A stretch of DNA of 64,000 nucleotides. It comes from Marinobacter bryozoorum (GTDB taxonomy: Bacteria > Pseudomonadota > Gammaproteobacteria > Pseudomonadales > Oleiphilaceae). A program made the translations under genes and the position numbers. Shown here in pieces: positions 26,000 to 39,203 of this stretch. The notes beneath the pieces were generated by a model. The model did not search any database. It was not told the DNA's origin and saw only the letters and a list, made by a program, of their open reading frames with translations. Every line of letters starts with the position of its first letter. Position 1 is the stretch's first letter. Where the stretch lies: contig NZ_JAKZAH010000011.1 of the NCBI RefSeq assembly GCF_023156245.1, positions 1 through 64,000 on the forward strand. Reading direction: 5' to 3'.

Positions 26000-26018
26000 C
26001 GGATGAATTGTTCATCCG
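26000..26018. promoter_or_regulatory. Perfect palindrome in the ruvA-ruvB gap
   Basis: CGGATGAA and TTCATCCG form an 8-bp perfect inverted repeat around TTG, 41 bp upstream of ruvB. It could be an operator or an mRNA hairpin. It does not match the LexA consensus CTGT-N8-ACAG. The rest of the 196-bp gap shows nothing else I can name. Confidence 0.4.
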
Positions 26019-26155
26019 CCCTGACCGGCATTTTCGGTGACCGGGACCGGGCTCGGCCAGCCGTTAACCCGGACACATTGTACGGTCAGCCGCAGGCCTG
26101 TCACGTTACGCTCTTTACACATTCCTCGCGGGGTGTACAGCCGGTTACCGAACCG

Positions 26156-26773
26156 TTAACTGGCAGGGATCATGGCCTTCAGCGCCTGCCGGATCAGCTC
26201 TTCCCGGCTCATACCCTCTGCCGCCACCCGGTTGATCGCGCGGGAAGCTTCCTGGGGCTTGTAGCCCAGCGCGACCAGGGCCGCCTCGGCTTCTTCACCA
26301 GCATCCGGTTGCCGTGGCACTGGCTTTTCTGTAACCGTGGCGGCACCGTGGGGTACGAACTGCCCTTCCAGCTGGCCTATCCGGTCAGCCATGTCGATCA
26401 GCAGCCTTTCCGCGGTTTTCTTGCCGACACCCGGCAGCTTCACCAGCGCACTGGCATCCCGCTGTTCTACGCAGCGGATAAACTGATCCGCCTCAAGCCC
26501 GGAGAGTATGCCCAACGCCAGTTTCGGCCCGACACCGTTTACCTTGATCAGCAGCCGGAACAGATTCCGGTCCAGCCGGCTGGCAAACCCATACAGGCTC
26601 TGGGCATCTTCCCGCACCGCAAAGTGCGTGTGCAGGGTGACCTCCTGGCCTGGCTCGGGCAACTGGAAGAAGGTGCTATAGGGAATGTCCACTTCGTAGC
26701 CGAGGCCAGCGGCTTCTAACAAGGCCTGGCTGGGCTGCTTTTCGATCAGGGTACCGCGCAGTCGTCCGATCAC
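26156..26773 (-). CDS. ruvA: Holliday-junction DNA-binding protein RuvA
   Basis: A 205-residue protein with an OB-fold N-terminus ([14 protein letters not shown]), two helix-hairpin-helix motifs ([12 protein letters not shown] and [15 protein letters not shown]), and a flexible linker before the RuvB-contacting domain III ([16 protein letters not shown]). The start is GTG. It lies between ruvC and ruvB. Confidence 0.97.
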   Translation of the reverse strand: MIGRLRGTLIEKQPSQALLEAAGLGYEVDIPYSTFFQLPEPGQEVTLHTHFAVREDAQSLYGFASRLDRNLFRLLIKVNGVGPKLALGILSGLEADQFIRCVEQRDASALVKLPGVGKKTAERLLIDMADRIGQLEGQFVPHGAATVTEKPVPRQPDAGEEAEAALVALGYKPQEASRAINRVAAEGMSREELIRQALKAMIPAS

Positions 26774-26836
26774 CGGTCGTTAACTCCGTTATCAGTGTGG
26801 GTTAGCCGTGTCGCTGGCCGGAACATGCAGATCAGG

Positions 26837-27400
26837 TTACCGCATGCGTCCGCCGCGGACACGCCCCCGGGCCGCAACGCCGGCTTCAGGCAACTCGGAG
26901 AGTGGACGCCCCACCCCTGAGAGCCGTGCGACACTCTGGCTCATATGGGAATGGCACAAGGCAATGGCAAGGGCGTCCGCCGCATCGGCCTGGGGCTTGC
27001 GGTCCAGGCCAAGGATAGCCTGGACCATGTGCTGGACCTGGGCCTTGTCGGCCCCACCCTTGCCCACCACCGCCTGTTTCACCTGGCGAGCAGAGTACTC
27101 ATGCACGGGCAGGCCAGAATTGGCAGCACTGACAATGGCGACTCCCCGGGCCTGGCCCAGCTTGAGGGCCGAGTCGGGATTGCGGGCCATGAAGACCTGC
27201 TCAATCGCGAACTCATCGGGGCGAAATTCGGCAATCAGGGTGGCGAGGCTCTGGAAAATCACCTGCAGCCGCTCCGCCATGGGCCGCTCACCGACCCGTA
27301 TGCAGCCGCTGTCGAGGTAATCGGTATGGCGACCGGTTACCCGAATGATACCGTAACCGGTAATGCGGGACCCGGGGTCCACGCCGAGGATGATCGCCAT
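26837..27400 (-). CDS. ruvC: Holliday-junction resolvase RuvC
   Basis: A 187-residue RNase H-fold endonuclease. Acidic catalytic residues are visible: Asp8 (GVDPGSR), Glu67 (FAIEQVF) and the [10 protein letters not shown] pair near 140. The C-terminus is longer than in E. coli and basic ([10 protein letters not shown]). It cleaves junctions processed by RuvAB. It is 34 bp downstream of yebC. Confidence 0.97.
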   Translation of the reverse strand: MAIILGVDPGSRITGYGIIRVTGRHTDYLDSGCIRVGERPMAERLQVIFQSLATLIAEFRPDEFAIEQVFMARNPDSALKLGQARGVAIVSAANSGLPVHEYSARQVKQAVVGKGGADKAQVQHMVQAILGLDRKPQADAADALAIALCHSHMSQSVARLSGVGRPLSELPEAGVAARGRVRGGRMR

Positions 27401-27434
27401 CAGGCAGTGCCCCTGTTCTGCTCGAGGAGATAGG

Positions 27435-28184
27435 TCAGCCGTTCAGCTCCTGCAACACCTCTTCGGAGAAATCGGCATTTGAATACACGTTCTGAACGTC
27501 ATCCAGGTCCTCCAGCATATCGATCAGCTTGAGGTTCGACTCCGTGCCATCCCGGTCCAGTTCAACCGTGGTACTGGGCACCATGGTGACCTCAGCATTG
27601 TCCGGTTCCAGCCCGGCTTCAATCAGCGCTTCTTTCACATCCAGGTAACTTTCCGGTGTGGTGCGAACCTCGAAGGATCCATCGTCCTGCTCGACGATGT
27701 CTTCGGCGCCCGCTTCCAGCGATACTTCCATCAACTGCTCTTCACTGGTTCCCGGCGCATAGCTGAGAATACCCTGCTTGCTGAAAAGGAAGGCCACCGA
27801 GCCGTCAGTACCCAGATTGCCACCAAGCTTGTTGAAGGCATGGCGAATCTCGGCGACGGTGCGGTTACGATTGTCGGTCATGGCTTCAACATAGATGGCA
27901 ACACCACCCGGGCCGTAGCCTTCATAGGTCAGTTCTTCGTAGTTGTCGTCATCAGCGCCACCGGCACCCCGCTCTATCGCGCGCTCGATAGTGTCCTTTT
28001 TCATGTTGGCCGTCAGGGCCTTGTCCATTACCGCCCGTAGCCGGGGGTTATCGTTCACGTCCGGGCCTCCCAGCCGTGCCGCCACCACCAGTTCACGAAT
28101 GATCTTGGTGAAGATCTTGCCACGCTTGGCATCCTGGGCCGCCTTGCGGTGCTTGATGTTGGCCCATTTGCTATGCCCGGCCAT
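27435..28184 (-). CDS. YebC/PmpR-family protein
   Basis: A 249-residue member of the YebC family with the invariant start [14 protein letters not shown] and the motif [14 protein letters not shown] near 100. Family members have been linked to transcriptional regulation and to relief of ribosome stalling at proline stretches. ATG 28184 has AGGAG 6 nt upstream. It sits between aspS and ruvC, the classic position. Confidence 0.96.
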   Translation of the reverse strand: MAGHSKWANIKHRKAAQDAKRGKIFTKIIRELVVAARLGGPDVNDNPRLRAVMDKALTANMKKDTIERAIERGAGGADDDNYEELTYEGYGPGGVAIYVEAMTDNRNRTVAEIRHAFNKLGGNLGTDGSVAFLFSKQGILSYAPGTSEEQLMEVSLEAGAEDIVEQDDGSFEVRTTPESYLDVKEALIEAGLEPDNAEVTMVPSTTVELDRDGTESNLKLIDMLEDLDDVQNVYSNADFSEEVLQELNG

Positions 28185-28251
28185 AAACCACTCCTGTATT
28201 TCCTGGCCTATGAATGGGGCCCCGGCGATGATGGCCGGGGCTGAAACAACC

Positions 28252-30051
28252 TTAACCCTCGGAGCTATCCCCTTTATCGGCGGGCTTTGCCGCTGGTTTG
28301 CGAAGACGGATGTGCAGTTCACGCAGCTGCTTCTCGTCAACTTCGCCAGGTGCCTGGGTCATCAGGCAGGTCGCGCTCTGTGTTTTCGGGAACGCAATGA
28401 CGTCGCGAATGGAGCTCGCACCGGTCATCAGCATCACCAGCCGGTCCAGGCCAAACGCCAGGCCGCCATGGGGCGGGCAACCGAACTTGAGGGCATCCAG
28501 CAGGAAGCCGAACTTGGCCCGGGCTTCTTCCTCATCGATACCCAGCACCCGGAACACACCCTGCTGGGTCTGTTCGTCGTGGATACGGATGGATCCACCA
28601 CCGAGTTCTGTACCATTCAACACCATATCATAGGCGCGGGACAGTGCATTGGCGGGATCCGCGGCCAGCTCTTCCGGCGTGCAGCTTGGTGCAGTGAAGG
28701 GATGGTGAATGGCGGTCAAACGGCCGTCATCGGTTTCCTCGAACATGGGGAAGTCCACCACCCACAACGGCGCCCACTCACTGGTCAGCATGTCCAGGTC
28801 ATGGCCTACCCGAATACGCAGGGCGCCCAGGGCTTCGTTGACTACGGTAGCCTTGTCTGCGCCAAAGAACACGATATCGCCATCCTGCGCGCCCGTGCGC
28901 TCCATAACAGACAGGGCGGTTTCATCACCCAGGAACTTGACGATAGGTGACTGAAGCCCTTCGACACCCTTGGCCAGTTCATTGACCTTGATGTAGGCAA
29001 GCCCCTTGGCGCCGTAGATGCCAACAAACTTCGTATACTCGTCAATCTGCTTGCGGGTCAGGGTGCCACCACCGGGAACCCGCAGTGCGGCGACGCGACC
29101 CTTGGAATCTTTCGCCGGACCAGAGAACACCTTGAAGTCCACGCTTTCCACCAGGTCACCCACATCCACCAGCTCCAGCGGGATGCGCAGGTCCGGCTTG
29201 TCAGAACCAAAGCGCTGCATCGCCTCGGAGTATGGCATGCGGGGGAATTCCGGCAGGTCCACGTCCAGCACATCCTTGAACAGGTTGCGGGTCATGGACT
29301 CAGTCAGTTGCATCAGGTCTTCCTCATTGACGAAGGAAGCCTCGATATCCACCTGGGTGAATTCCGGCTGACGGTCTGCACGCAGGTCCTCGTCGCGGAA
29401 ACACTTGGCGATCTGGTAATAGCGATCCACACCAGACACCATCAGCAGTTGCTTGAACAGCTGCGGTGACTGGGGCAGTGCAAAGAACGAGCCGTCGTGG
29501 GTACGGCTTGGCACCAGGTAGTCACGGGCACCTTCCGGCGTGGCGCGGGTCAGGATGGGAGTCTCCACATCCATGAAACCATTGCCATCGAGGAAGTTAC
29601 GCAGGTAGCTCGTCACCCGGGAACGGAAACGGAGGCGATTAAGCATTTCCGGACGACGCAGGTCCACGAAACGATAACGCAGGCGTACATCCTCACCCAC
29701 ATCCACGTGCTCATCCAGCGGGAACGGCGGTGTCGCGGCGGCGTTAAGAATTGTCAGTTCACGGCCGAGCACTTCTACCTGGCCGGTGGGCATGTTCGCG
29801 TTCTCGGTACCTGCCGGACGACGACGCACCCGGCCGGTAATCTGGATGACGAACTCGCTGCGTACCTTCTCCGCCTTGGCGAAGCTTTCTTCGGTATCCG
29901 GATCAAATACTACCTGGGCCATGCCGTCACGATCGCGAAGGTCCAGAAAGATGACTCCCCCGTGATCCCGCCGACGGTGGACCCAGCCGCAGAGTGTGAC
30001 GTCCTGATCGATGTTTGATTCGTTGATTCCACCGCAATAATGACTGCGCAT
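28252..30051 (-). CDS. aspS: Aspartate--tRNA ligase
   Basis: A 599-residue class II synthetase of bacterial type. It has an N-terminal OB anticodon-binding domain ([17 protein letters not shown]), motif 2 ([18 protein letters not shown]), the inserted GAD domain (about 290-420), and motif 3 ([13 protein letters not shown]). The start is taken as the ATG at 30051 (MRSHYCGG) to match the E. coli N-terminus; an ATG 4 codons upstream is possible. It leads the aspS-yebC-ruvCAB-tol block. Confidence 0.97.
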   Translation of the reverse strand: MRSHYCGGINESNIDQDVTLCGWVHRRRDHGGVIFLDLRDRDGMAQVVFDPDTEESFAKAEKVRSEFVIQITGRVRRRPAGTENANMPTGQVEVLGRELTILNAAATPPFPLDEHVDVGEDVRLRYRFVDLRRPEMLNRLRFRSRVTSYLRNFLDGNGFMDVETPILTRATPEGARDYLVPSRTHDGSFFALPQSPQLFKQLLMVSGVDRYYQIAKCFRDEDLRADRQPEFTQVDIEASFVNEEDLMQLTESMTRNLFKDVLDVDLPEFPRMPYSEAMQRFGSDKPDLRIPLELVDVGDLVESVDFKVFSGPAKDSKGRVAALRVPGGGTLTRKQIDEYTKFVGIYGAKGLAYIKVNELAKGVEGLQSPIVKFLGDETALSVMERTGAQDGDIVFFGADKATVVNEALGALRIRVGHDLDMLTSEWAPLWVVDFPMFEETDDGRLTAIHHPFTAPSCTPEELAADPANALSRAYDMVLNGTELGGGSIRIHDEQTQQGVFRVLGIDEEEARAKFGFLLDALKFGCPPHGGLAFGLDRLVMLMTGASSIRDVIAFPKTQSATCLMTQAPGEVDEKQLRELHIRLRKPAAKPADKGDSSEG

Positions 30052-30293
30052 ACCCGTTCCCATAGCTGTCGTGACAATGTGTGTATTCCGGAGTGGCCAT
30101 GGCCCTTATCGGGCCTGGCCCGGGCGCCTTTGGAAGACGTCCCGAAAAAGCGGGTCATTATAAACACAATCGCGCTCAAAATCAGGGCCCGGCCGGAATA
30201 TCGCAGGCCCGGGGCACACAACTGCCACGACCTACCATCCGACGACTCCCCTGACTACAATGACACGCTCTGGATCATGTATAAGGACTACCC

Positions 30294-30923
30294 GTGTCAG
30301 CCCGCGCCGAGCAGAAACTCCGTACCCGCCGAGCCCTTATGAATGCTGCGCTGTCGCAACTCAGCGCTGACCGCGGCTTTGGCAGCCTGAGCCTGCGAGA
30401 GGTCGCGCGTGAGGCCGGCCTTGCCCCCACTTCGTTCTACCGTCACTTTGCCGACCTGGACGAACTGGGCCTGGCGCTCGTGGACGAAGGCGGCGTTGCC
30501 CTGCGCCAGCTGATGCGCCAGGCCCGCAAGCGAATTGCCCGTAACGGCAGCGCCATCAGTACCTCGGTGGACACCTTCCTGGAATACCTCGGCAACAACG
30601 CCAACCTGTTCCGGCTGATGCTGCGCGAACGTACCGGCGTATCCAAGCAGTTCCGGACCGCGGTGAAGGCGGAAATTGACCACTTTGTCACCGAGCTGGC
30701 AGACGACCTGGACCGGTTTGGCGAGGAACGGGGCAAGCCCCTGTACAGCCCCCGAACGGTGGCTGAGGCCATGGTGACGCTGGTGTTTAACCAGGGCGCG
30801 GAAGCCCTCGACGGCACGAAGCCGGAAACGGATCACCTGCGTCAGCGCCTGAAGATGGAACTGAGGATGGTCTTGCTGGGGTCGCAGGTAATGGCCCGGC
30901 ACCAGAAGACAACCGAACTCTGA
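30294..30923 (+). CDS. fabR: TetR-family repressor, FabR type
   Basis: A 209-residue regulator. The helix-turn-helix is at about 28-52 ([20 protein letters not shown]), and the ligand domain matches FabR, the repressor of unsaturated fatty-acid genes fabA and fabB that senses acyl-CoA/ACP. GTG 30294 has AAGGA 6 nt upstream. It is divergent from aspS. The 242-bp gap between them contains no gene; its GC-rich half overlaps the aspS leader. FabR targets are not in the window. Confidence 0.85.
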   Translation: MSARAEQKLRTRRALMNAALSQLSADRGFGSLSLREVAREAGLAPTSFYRHFADLDELGLALVDEGGVALRQLMRQARKRIARNGSAISTSVDTFLEYLGNNANLFRLMLRERTGVSKQFRTAVKAEIDHFVTELADDLDRFGEERGKPLYSPRTVAEAMVTLVFNQGAEALDGTKPETDHLRQRLKMELRMVLLGSQVMARHQKTTEL

Positions 30924-30931
30924 GCACCGGC

Positions 30932-31351
30932 TCAGCTTGCACCCAGCTTGCGAAGCATTGGCGCAAATTTGCTGCGCACTTCCGCGAGCTCCCCTGCGGA
31001 ATAAGGGACTGGCGACTGCACACCCCATACCGGCCCGGGCCAGGCAACATCCCCTTCATGGCGGACTATATGATGCAGGTGCAGTTGAGGCACCATATTG
31101 CCCAGTGCCGCCACGTTGAGCTTGTCACCGGCGAAGGCATCCATCATCCCCTTGCCCAGCACACAGCTTTCACGCAGCAGTTGTTGCTGGTCCCGCTCGG
31201 ACAGATCATGGATTTCCCGGATATCCGGACACCGGGGCACCAGCAGCACCCAGGGCCAGGTCCGCTCATTCATCAACCGGACCTCGCAGAGTGCGCTACG
31301 GCCGAGGCTGATGCTATCAGCCTCAAGCCGGGGGTGAAGCTCGAATCCCAT
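30932..31351 (-). CDS. HIT-family nucleotide-binding protein
   Basis: A 139-residue histidine-triad protein with PQLHLHHIVRHEGD carrying the H-x-H-x-x catalytic triad region. The family hydrolyses nucleoside phosphoramidates or similar nucleotides; the specific substrate is unknown. It starts 7 nt after the ugd stop and is probably co-transcribed with ugd. It ends 8 bp from convergent fabR. Confidence 0.88.
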   Translation of the reverse strand: MGFELHPRLEADSISLGRSALCEVRLMNERTWPWVLLVPRCPDIREIHDLSERDQQQLLRESCVLGKGMMDAFAGDKLNVAALGNMVPQLHLHHIVRHEGDVAWPGPVWGVQSPVPYSAGELAEVRSKFAPMLRKLGAS

Positions 31352-31358
31352 AACTCCC

Positions 31359-32702
31359 TCAGTCCATCCGGAACTGATTGCGGCCACGACCAATGGCGTA
31401 ATAGATCAGACCGTGACGATCCAGCATCTGGGGTTCGTACATATTGCGGCCGTCGATCACTACCGACTGCTTGAGGGCCTTTGCGATACCCTCGAAGTCC
31501 GGGGAGCGGAACTCCTTCCACTCCGTGCAGATCACCAGTGCATCTGCGCCCCGCAGGGCTTGCTCCTTGGTACCACACAGCTGCAGGTCATCCCGGTCAC
31601 CGTAGATACGCTGGGTCTCCTCCATCGCTTCCGGGTCGAAGGCCTGGACCCTGGCCCCTGCCTGCCACAGGGACTCCATCAGCGTTCTGGATGGCGCTTC
31701 CCTCATGTCGTCGGTGTTGGGCTTGAAGGAAAGCCCCCAGATAGCGATGGTCTTGTTGGCCAGGTCACCCTGGAAGTAGTGACTGACCTTGTCGAACAAT
31801 ACGTGTTTCTGGGCGTAGTTGACGGCTTCCACCGCATTGAGCAGCGTTGACTCGTAGCCACAGCTGTTGGCTGTACGAGCCAGAGCCTGGACGTCCTTGG
31901 GGAAACACGAGCCACCGTAACCACACCCCGGGTAGATGAAGTGGTAACCGATGCGCGGGTCGGAACCGATACCCCGGCGAACATTTTCGATATCCGCACC
32001 CAGGCGCTCTGCCAGGTTGGCAACCTCGTTCATAAAGCTGATCTTGGTGGCCAGCATGGCATTGGCCGCATACTTGGTCAGCTCAGCAGACCGGATGTCC
32101 ATGAAGATCATGCGATCGTGGTTACGATTGAACGGGTAGTAAACTTCCCGCAGCACTTCCTCGGCACGCTCGCTGTTGGCACCGACAATAATCCGGTCCG
32201 GTTTCATGAAATCATTGACCGCTGCGCCTTCCTTGAGGAACTCCGGGTTGGAGACAACATCGAACTCCAGCTCCAGGTTACGGTGGTCAAGTTCCAGCCG
32301 GACCGTATCGCGAACCTTGTCTGCCGTGCCCACGGGTACCGTTGACTTGTCCACCACCACTTTGTAGCCATCCATGTGCTGGCCGATTGACTTCGCTACG
32401 GCCAGCACATACTGCAGGTCTGCGGAGCCGTCCTCATCCGGCGGTGTACCTACTGCAATAAACTGCAGCACGCCGTGGGCGACAGCCTCAGCCGTATCCG
32501 TGGTGAAGTTCAGGCGACCGGCTTCTGCATTGTGGCGCACGATAGGTTCCAGGCCCGGCTCATAGATGGGAATCTGACCGCTCTTGAGTCGCTCGATCTT
32601 TCCCTGATCCACGTCCATGCACAGCACGTCATGGCCTGAGTCCGCGAGGCAGGCTCCGGTAACCAGCCCGACGTAGCCCGTGCCAAAAATGGTAATCTTC
32701 AT
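31359..32702 (-). CDS. ugd: UDP-glucose 6-dehydrogenase
   Basis: A 447-residue enzyme oxidising UDP-glucose to UDP-glucuronate with 2 NAD. It has the N-terminal Rossmann motif [10 protein letters not shown], catalytic Cys266 in [10 protein letters not shown], and a C-terminal UDP-binding half ([17 protein letters not shown]). It lies downstream of galE, so the pair makes UDP-galactose and UDP-glucuronate for surface sugars and may feed the 4-epimerase at 9623. Confidence 0.97.
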   Translation of the reverse strand: MKITIFGTGYVGLVTGACLADSGHDVLCMDVDQGKIERLKSGQIPIYEPGLEPIVRHNAEAGRLNFTTDTAEAVAHGVLQFIAVGTPPDEDGSADLQYVLAVAKSIGQHMDGYKVVVDKSTVPVGTADKVRDTVRLELDHRNLELEFDVVSNPEFLKEGAAVNDFMKPDRIIVGANSERAEEVLREVYYPFNRNHDRMIFMDIRSAELTKYAANAMLATKISFMNEVANLAERLGADIENVRRGIGSDPRIGYHFIYPGCGYGGSCFPKDVQALARTANSCGYESTLLNAVEAVNYAQKHVLFDKVSHYFQGDLANKTIAIWGLSFKPNTDDMREAPSRTLMESLWQAGARVQAFDPEAMEETQRIYGDRDDLQLCGTKEQALRGADALVICTEWKEFRSPDFEGIAKALKQSVVIDGRNMYEPQMLDRHGLIYYAIGRGRNQFRMD

Positions 32703-32758
32703 GCTCTCGTTCCCTGCGGTTGAATCAAGTTAGAAATGACCTTCATAGGATTATGTAA

Positions 32759-33760
32759 CTAACTGTTTATATTATTTTTCTTTTTACGTTCTTGCCACTT
32801 CTTTTCCCAGTCCAGCGCCGTCTGGACGATCACAGCCAGGTCATCGTAGTCCGGTTTCCAGCCCAGCGTTTCGGTAATGCATTGGTTGTCGGCCATCAAC
32901 GCACCCGGGTCACCGGCCCGCCGCCCGGTTTCCTCCACCGGGAAGTCGACCCCGGAACGGGCCTTCACCACATCGATAACTTCCCGCACGGTAAAGCCCC
33001 GTCCGTAGCCGCAGTTAAGAACCTGCGACTGACCACCCCTGGCCATGTAGTCCAGCGCCATTACGTGGGCCTTGGCCAGGTCTTCCACATGGATGTAATC
33101 GCGAATGCAGGTACCGTCACGGGTATCGTAATCCGTGCCGAAAATGCTCATCCCTTCTCGTGCACCGGTTACACATTCGCAGGCCACCTTGATCAGGTGC
33201 GTAGCCTCCGGCGTCGCCTGCCCGAGAAGGCCGTCAGGGTTCGCGCCCGCTACGTTGAAGTAACGAAGAATCACGTAATTCAGGGAAGAAGCGGCGGCCA
33301 GGTCCATGATCATCCGCTCGCTCATCATCTTGGATGCACCGTAGGGATTAATGGGGACCAGGGGGAGGTCTTCGGTAAGGACAGTCTGATCCGGCATCCC
33401 GTAGACCGCGGCGGTAGACGAGAACACCATGTAGGGCACACCATGACGCTCAACGGCCTTGAGCAGGTTCAGGGTGTTGCGGGTGTTGTTGCTGTAATAC
33501 TTGATGGGATTGGCGACGGACTCCGGAACGACAATGTTCGCCGCAAAGTGCAGCACCGCATCGAAGGCGTGAGCGCCGAACAGAGCCTCAACGGCCAACT
33601 CGTCGGCCAGGTCACCCACCACCAGCTCACCGGCGGTAACCGCCCAGGCATAGCCGGTAGAGAGGTTATCGAACACTACGATGTCATGCCCGGCCTGCGC
33701 CAGTTGGCGAACCACATGACTTCCAATATAGCCGGCTCCGCCGGTCACCAGTACTTTCAT
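32759..33760 (-). CDS. galE: UDP-glucose 4-epimerase
   Basis: A 333-residue short-chain dehydrogenase-type epimerase. GGAGYIGSH is the NAD-binding motif, and catalytic Tyr140 and Lys144 sit in YGASK, with SSTAAVYG before them. The C-terminus ends in an unusually Lys/Asn-rich tail (ERKKKNNINS) encoded by AT-rich sequence unlike the surroundings. It is 56 bp upstream of ugd on the same strand. Confidence 0.96.
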   Translation of the reverse strand: MKVLVTGGAGYIGSHVVRQLAQAGHDIVVFDNLSTGYAWAVTAGELVVGDLADELAVEALFGAHAFDAVLHFAANIVVPESVANPIKYYSNNTRNTLNLLKAVERHGVPYMVFSSTAAVYGMPDQTVLTEDLPLVPINPYGASKMMSERMIMDLAAASSLNYVILRYFNVAGANPDGLLGQATPEATHLIKVACECVTGAREGMSIFGTDYDTRDGTCIRDYIHVEDLAKAHVMALDYMARGGQSQVLNCGYGRGFTVREVIDVVKARSGVDFPVEETGRRAGDPGALMADNQCITETLGWKPDYDDLAVIVQTALDWEKKWQERKKKNNINS

Positions 33761-33861
33761 GCCTTTATTCCGTTTCGTCCCTGATCACAGTGCCTTCGGG
33801 TTAATTCGCCGATCTGCTGAATCGACCAGGGGTCCGGCAACGAACCAAAAGGCGCACTGGC

Positions 33862-34353
33862 TCAGGCATCTGATATTTGACGGGCTCGACGTTTCTGCTC
33901 TCGACGGGCTGTAAAGAAATCGGTGAGCAACTGCCCGCTTTGTTCGGCCAGAACACCCCCGGTCACCTCGACATTCCAGTTAAAATGGGGTTCGTCGAGA
34001 GTCGTCCGGACGGATTCCACTGCACCGCCCTTGGGTTCGATAGCGCCATAGACCAACCGGGAGACACGGCTGTGCACTGTGGCCCCGACACACATGGTAC
34101 AGGGTTCGAGTGTTACGTAAAGCGTGGCCCCGGACAAGCGGTAGTTGCCTACCCTGGCTGCTGCATCCCGCAGTGCGCGGACCTCCGCATGGGCTGTTGG
34201 ATCGCAGGCAGAGATGGGCGCGTTATAACCGGAACCGATTTCACGACCATCCAGAACCACGACGGCCCCAACCGGCACCTCGCCCTCTCCGGCTGCGAAG
34301 CGGGCCAGTTCAAGGGCCCGCTGCATCCACCGCTCGTCAGCACTCGACTCCAT
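33862..34353 (-). CDS. tadA: tRNA adenosine(34) deaminase
   Basis: A 163-residue zinc deaminase converting A34 to inosine in tRNA-Arg. Zinc and catalytic residues are His55 and Glu57 (TAHAEVRA) and Cys85 and Cys88 (EPCTMC). ATG 34353 matches the E. coli N-terminus; a GTG at 34377 would overlap guaA. Neither has a good Shine-Dalgarno, so coupling to guaA translation is likely. Confidence 0.95.
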   Translation of the reverse strand: MESSADERWMQRALELARFAAGEGEVPVGAVVVLDGREIGSGYNAPISACDPTAHAEVRALRDAAARVGNYRLSGATLYVTLEPCTMCVGATVHSRVSRLVYGAIEPKGGAVESVRTTLDEPHFNWNVEVTGGVLAEQSGQLLTDFFTARREQKRRARQISDA

Positions 34354-34367
34354 GGCGTTGACCGGCG

Positions 34368-35945
34368 TTATTCCCACTCAATGGTAGCGGGGGGCTTGGA
34401 AGATATATCGTAAGTGACCCGGGATACTCCGGTGATCTCGTTGATAATGCGGTTAGACACCGTCTCCAGCAGCTCATACGGCAAGTGCGCCCAGCGCGCC
34501 GTCATGAAGTCGATGGTTTCCACCGCCCGCAGGGCAACGACGTATTCGTAGCGGCGCTGGTCACCGACCACACCCACAGACTTTACTGGCAGGAATACCG
34601 CAAACGCCTGACTGGTCTTGTGGTAGAGGTCGGCCCGGTGCAGCTCCTCCAGGAAAATGGCGTCCGCGCGACGAAGAATCTCCGCGTATTCCTTCTTTAC
34701 CTCACCCAGGATTCGCACACCCAGCCCAGGTCCCGGGAACGGGTGACGGTAGACCATATCGTAGGGCAGCCCCAGCTCCAGGCCGATACGGCGAACCTCG
34801 TCCTTGAACAACTCCCGCAGCGGTTCCACCAGCTTGAGTTTCATGGTTTCCGGCAGGCCACCCACATTATGGTGGGACTTTATGACATGGGCCTTACCGG
34901 TCTTGGACGCCGCAGACTCGATCACATCCGGATAAATAGTGCCCTGGGCCAGCCAGTTAACATCGGTGATCTCAGCAGCATGCTCATCAAACACCTCGAT
35001 AAAGGTGTTACCAATCACCTTTCGCTTTTCCTCCGGGTCCTGAACGCCCTTGAGGCGCCCCAGGAACAGGTCTTCGGAATCGGCCCGAATCACCTTCACG
35101 CCCATGTTGCGGCCGAACATATCCATCACCTGGTCGCCTTCATTGAGCCGCAACAGGCCGTTGTCGACGAAAACACAGGTCAGCTGATCGCCAATGGCCC
35201 GGTGCAGCAGGGCCGCCGTAACCGAGGAATCCACCCCGCCGGAGAGGCCGAGCAACACTTTCTCGCTGCCCACCTGCTCGCGGATCTGGCGAACAGCATC
35301 GTCCACAATGCGGGCCGGGGTCCAGAGGGCCTCACAGTGGCAGATATCCTTCACGAAGTGCTCAAGGATCCGCTGGCCCTGCAGGGTATGGGTAACCTCC
35401 GGATGGAACTGGACGCCGTATAGCCCACGGCGGGTGTCCTGCATGGCGGCAATTGGCGCACTCTCAGTGGAGGCCAGCAGCTCGAACCCATCCGGCATGG
35501 CAACCACCTTGTCGCCGTGGCTCATCCATACGTCCAGTAATGAATCGCCCTGGGCGGTCAGGTGGTCCTTGATATCCCGCAACAGGGGACCATCGGCCCG
35601 TACCTTGACCTGGGCGTAACCAAACTCCCGCTTCTCGGAGCTGGCCACCCGGCCGCCGAGCTGCTCGGCCATGGTCTGCATGCCATAGCAGATACCGAGA
35701 ACCGGGATGCCGCGCTCGAACAACCCCTCCGGTGCACGGGGACCACCCAGTTCAGTCACGGATTCAGGACCACCAGCGAGGATGACACCCTTGGGACGGA
35801 ACTCCTCGATCTCGTCCGCAGTAAGATCGAATGGCTTGATCTCGCAGTAAACCCCGATTTCCCGGACCCGGCGCGCGATCAGCTGGGTGTACTGGGAGCC
35901 GAAATCGAGAATCAGGATGCGGTGGTCATGAATGTTCTGGGACAT
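34368..35945 (-). CDS. guaA: GMP synthase (glutamine-hydrolysing)
   Basis: A 525-residue two-domain enzyme. The N-terminal class I glutamine amidotransferase has Cys86 in GICYGMQ and its His/Glu partners near 180 (QFHPEV). The ATP-pyrophosphatase domain has the P-loop LSGGVDSS near 235, and there is a C-terminal dimerisation domain. It converts XMP to GMP. It is 57 bp downstream of guaB. Confidence 0.98.
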   Translation of the reverse strand: MSQNIHDHRILILDFGSQYTQLIARRVREIGVYCEIKPFDLTADEIEEFRPKGVILAGGPESVTELGGPRAPEGLFERGIPVLGICYGMQTMAEQLGGRVASSEKREFGYAQVKVRADGPLLRDIKDHLTAQGDSLLDVWMSHGDKVVAMPDGFELLASTESAPIAAMQDTRRGLYGVQFHPEVTHTLQGQRILEHFVKDICHCEALWTPARIVDDAVRQIREQVGSEKVLLGLSGGVDSSVTAALLHRAIGDQLTCVFVDNGLLRLNEGDQVMDMFGRNMGVKVIRADSEDLFLGRLKGVQDPEEKRKVIGNTFIEVFDEHAAEITDVNWLAQGTIYPDVIESAASKTGKAHVIKSHHNVGGLPETMKLKLVEPLRELFKDEVRRIGLELGLPYDMVYRHPFPGPGLGVRILGEVKKEYAEILRRADAIFLEELHRADLYHKTSQAFAVFLPVKSVGVVGDQRRYEYVVALRAVETIDFMTARWAHLPYELLETVSNRIINEITGVSRVTYDISSKPPATIEWE

Positions 35946-36002
35946 GGATTCCTCAACATGAAATAAGAAACGGCCCGGAAACGGGCCGTGTATCGGGCTG
36001 GA

Positions 36003-37547
<1,545 letters not shown>

Positions 37548-37725
37548 TCACCTTAATCGGACTATTATAAATGTCGCAGCCGCTACAGTAAACCGCGCCA
37601 GGGCCGCGACAGGCCTGCATCTTGCTGAATTACGGTCGGTTTTAGCCTGGCCAGCTAATGGAAAACCCGTATGGTGACCGAGAAGGTTCTGATAACATGG
37701 TGTTTTTTCCAGTCCGGAGACCACG

Positions 37726-39102
37726 ATGTATCCTGATGACTCGCCTCCCGTACGCCCCCGCGCCCTGACAGTTACCGAGCTCAATCGCCAGGCCCGTCAC
37801 TTGCTGGAGAACAGCTTTATGCAGGCCTGGGTTGAAGGAGAACTTTCCAGCCTGTCGCGCCCGTCCTCGGGGCACTGGTACTTTTCCCTGAAGGATCAGC
37901 GTGCCCAGGTACGATGCGCCATGTTCCGGGGGTTCAATCAACGCCTTCGCCAGATACCAAAGGAGGGCGACCAGGTCAGGGTTCGCGGCAAGGTCAGCCT
38001 CTACGAAGCCCGGGGCGATTACCAGGTCATCGTTGAGCACCTGGAACCAGCAGGGCTCGGGGCACTGCAACAGGCCTTTGACGCGCTCAAGGCCCGGCTC
38101 AACGGGGAAGGCCTGTTCGCGGCGGAGCGAAAGAAACCGCTGCCTGAAACACCCCGGCATATTGGCGTTGTCACCTCCCCCACCGGCGCTGCGATTCACG
38201 ACATACTGACGGTACTGGGCCGGCGTTGCCCCGGCATCCCGGTCACGCTTTACCCGACAGCGGTGCAAGGCCAGGCCGCCACCGCCAGCATTGTCGAAGC
38301 GATTAACCGTGCCATTCGCCATAACCAGGCAGACGTTCTGATCATCGGCCGCGGCGGTGGTTCACTGGAAGACCTCTGGTGCTTCAACGAGGAGGCGGTG
38401 GCCAGGGCTATTGCCTCCTGCCCGATCCCCACGGTCAGTGCCGTGGGGCATGAGGTTGACGTGACCATCGCGGATTTCGTGGCAGATCTGCGGGCACCCA
38501 CACCGTCGGCCGCCGCCGAAAAGATCTCCCCCGACCAGTCCACCTGGCTCGTTCGCCTGGGGGAAACCCGGCAGCGACTGATCCAGGCGATGACCAGGCA
38601 GCTGCGTCAGCAGCATACCGGCGTCACCCAGCTGGCTTCCCGCCTGCGGGACCCGCGGCGGCAACTTCAGGAAAAGGCCCAGCGCCTGGACGACGTGGAA
38701 ATGCGGTTCCGGCAGGCAATCAGCCAGCGACTCACTAACGAGCGGACAAAAACCGGGCACCTGCAGCAACGACTGGCAACCCACCGGCCAACCCGGCGCA
38801 TCGCTGAACAGGGTCAGCGGCTTGACCTGGCCCGGCAACGACTGGAAGCCTCGCTGCGACGCCAGCTGGAGACCCGCAGCCAGCGCATGGAATCCGCCGC
38901 ACGAACACTGAACGCCGTCAGCCCCCTTGCCACCCTCGGGCGCGGCTACGCCATTGTCTCCTCAGAAAGTCAGACCGTCGTTCGCGACCCTGCTACCCTG
39001 AGTTCAGGGGACCGGATAAGTGCCAGGCTGGCCAAGGGGATGCTGGAAGCCACCGTGACCACCGTTCACCCGGACCAGCACGGAGGCAAGGCTGACGGCT
39101 GA
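37726..39102 (+). CDS. xseA: Exodeoxyribonuclease VII large subunit
   Basis: A 458-residue protein with an N-terminal OB domain (WVEGELSSLSRPSSGHWYFSL, about 30-50), a catalytic core containing GVVTSPTGAAIHD and GRGGGSLEDLW, and a long coiled coil (about 280-390). It degrades single-stranded DNA with XseB, which is not in the window. ATG 37726 has GGAG 6 nt upstream. Confidence 0.97.
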   Translation: MYPDDSPPVRPRALTVTELNRQARHLLENSFMQAWVEGELSSLSRPSSGHWYFSLKDQRAQVRCAMFRGFNQRLRQIPKEGDQVRVRGKVSLYEARGDYQVIVEHLEPAGLGALQQAFDALKARLNGEGLFAAERKKPLPETPRHIGVVTSPTGAAIHDILTVLGRRCPGIPVTLYPTAVQGQAATASIVEAINRAIRHNQADVLIIGRGGGSLEDLWCFNEEAVARAIASCPIPTVSAVGHEVDVTIADFVADLRAPTPSAAAEKISPDQSTWLVRLGETRQRLIQAMTRQLRQQHTGVTQLASRLRDPRRQLQEKAQRLDDVEMRFRQAISQRLTNERTKTGHLQQRLATHRPTRRIAEQGQRLDLARQRLEASLRRQLETRSQRMESAARTLNAVSPLATLGRGYAIVSSESQTVVRDPATLSSGDRISARLAKGMLEATVTTVHPDQHGGKADG

Positions 39103-39203
39103 TTAGCCTTTGGTCTACTTCCTCTGCGCGGCAGATGGCTTAAAGTCAGGTTCTCAAGCAAAAAAATACAACAACCTGATTCCAAGCTATGAGAGGTGGA
39201 CCA

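Noticed and set aside
39144..39156. AGTCAGG-TTCTC fragment before prpE resembling a shortened hairpin head
   Set aside because: Only short pieces match and no self-complementary arms flank it, so chance similarity is likely.
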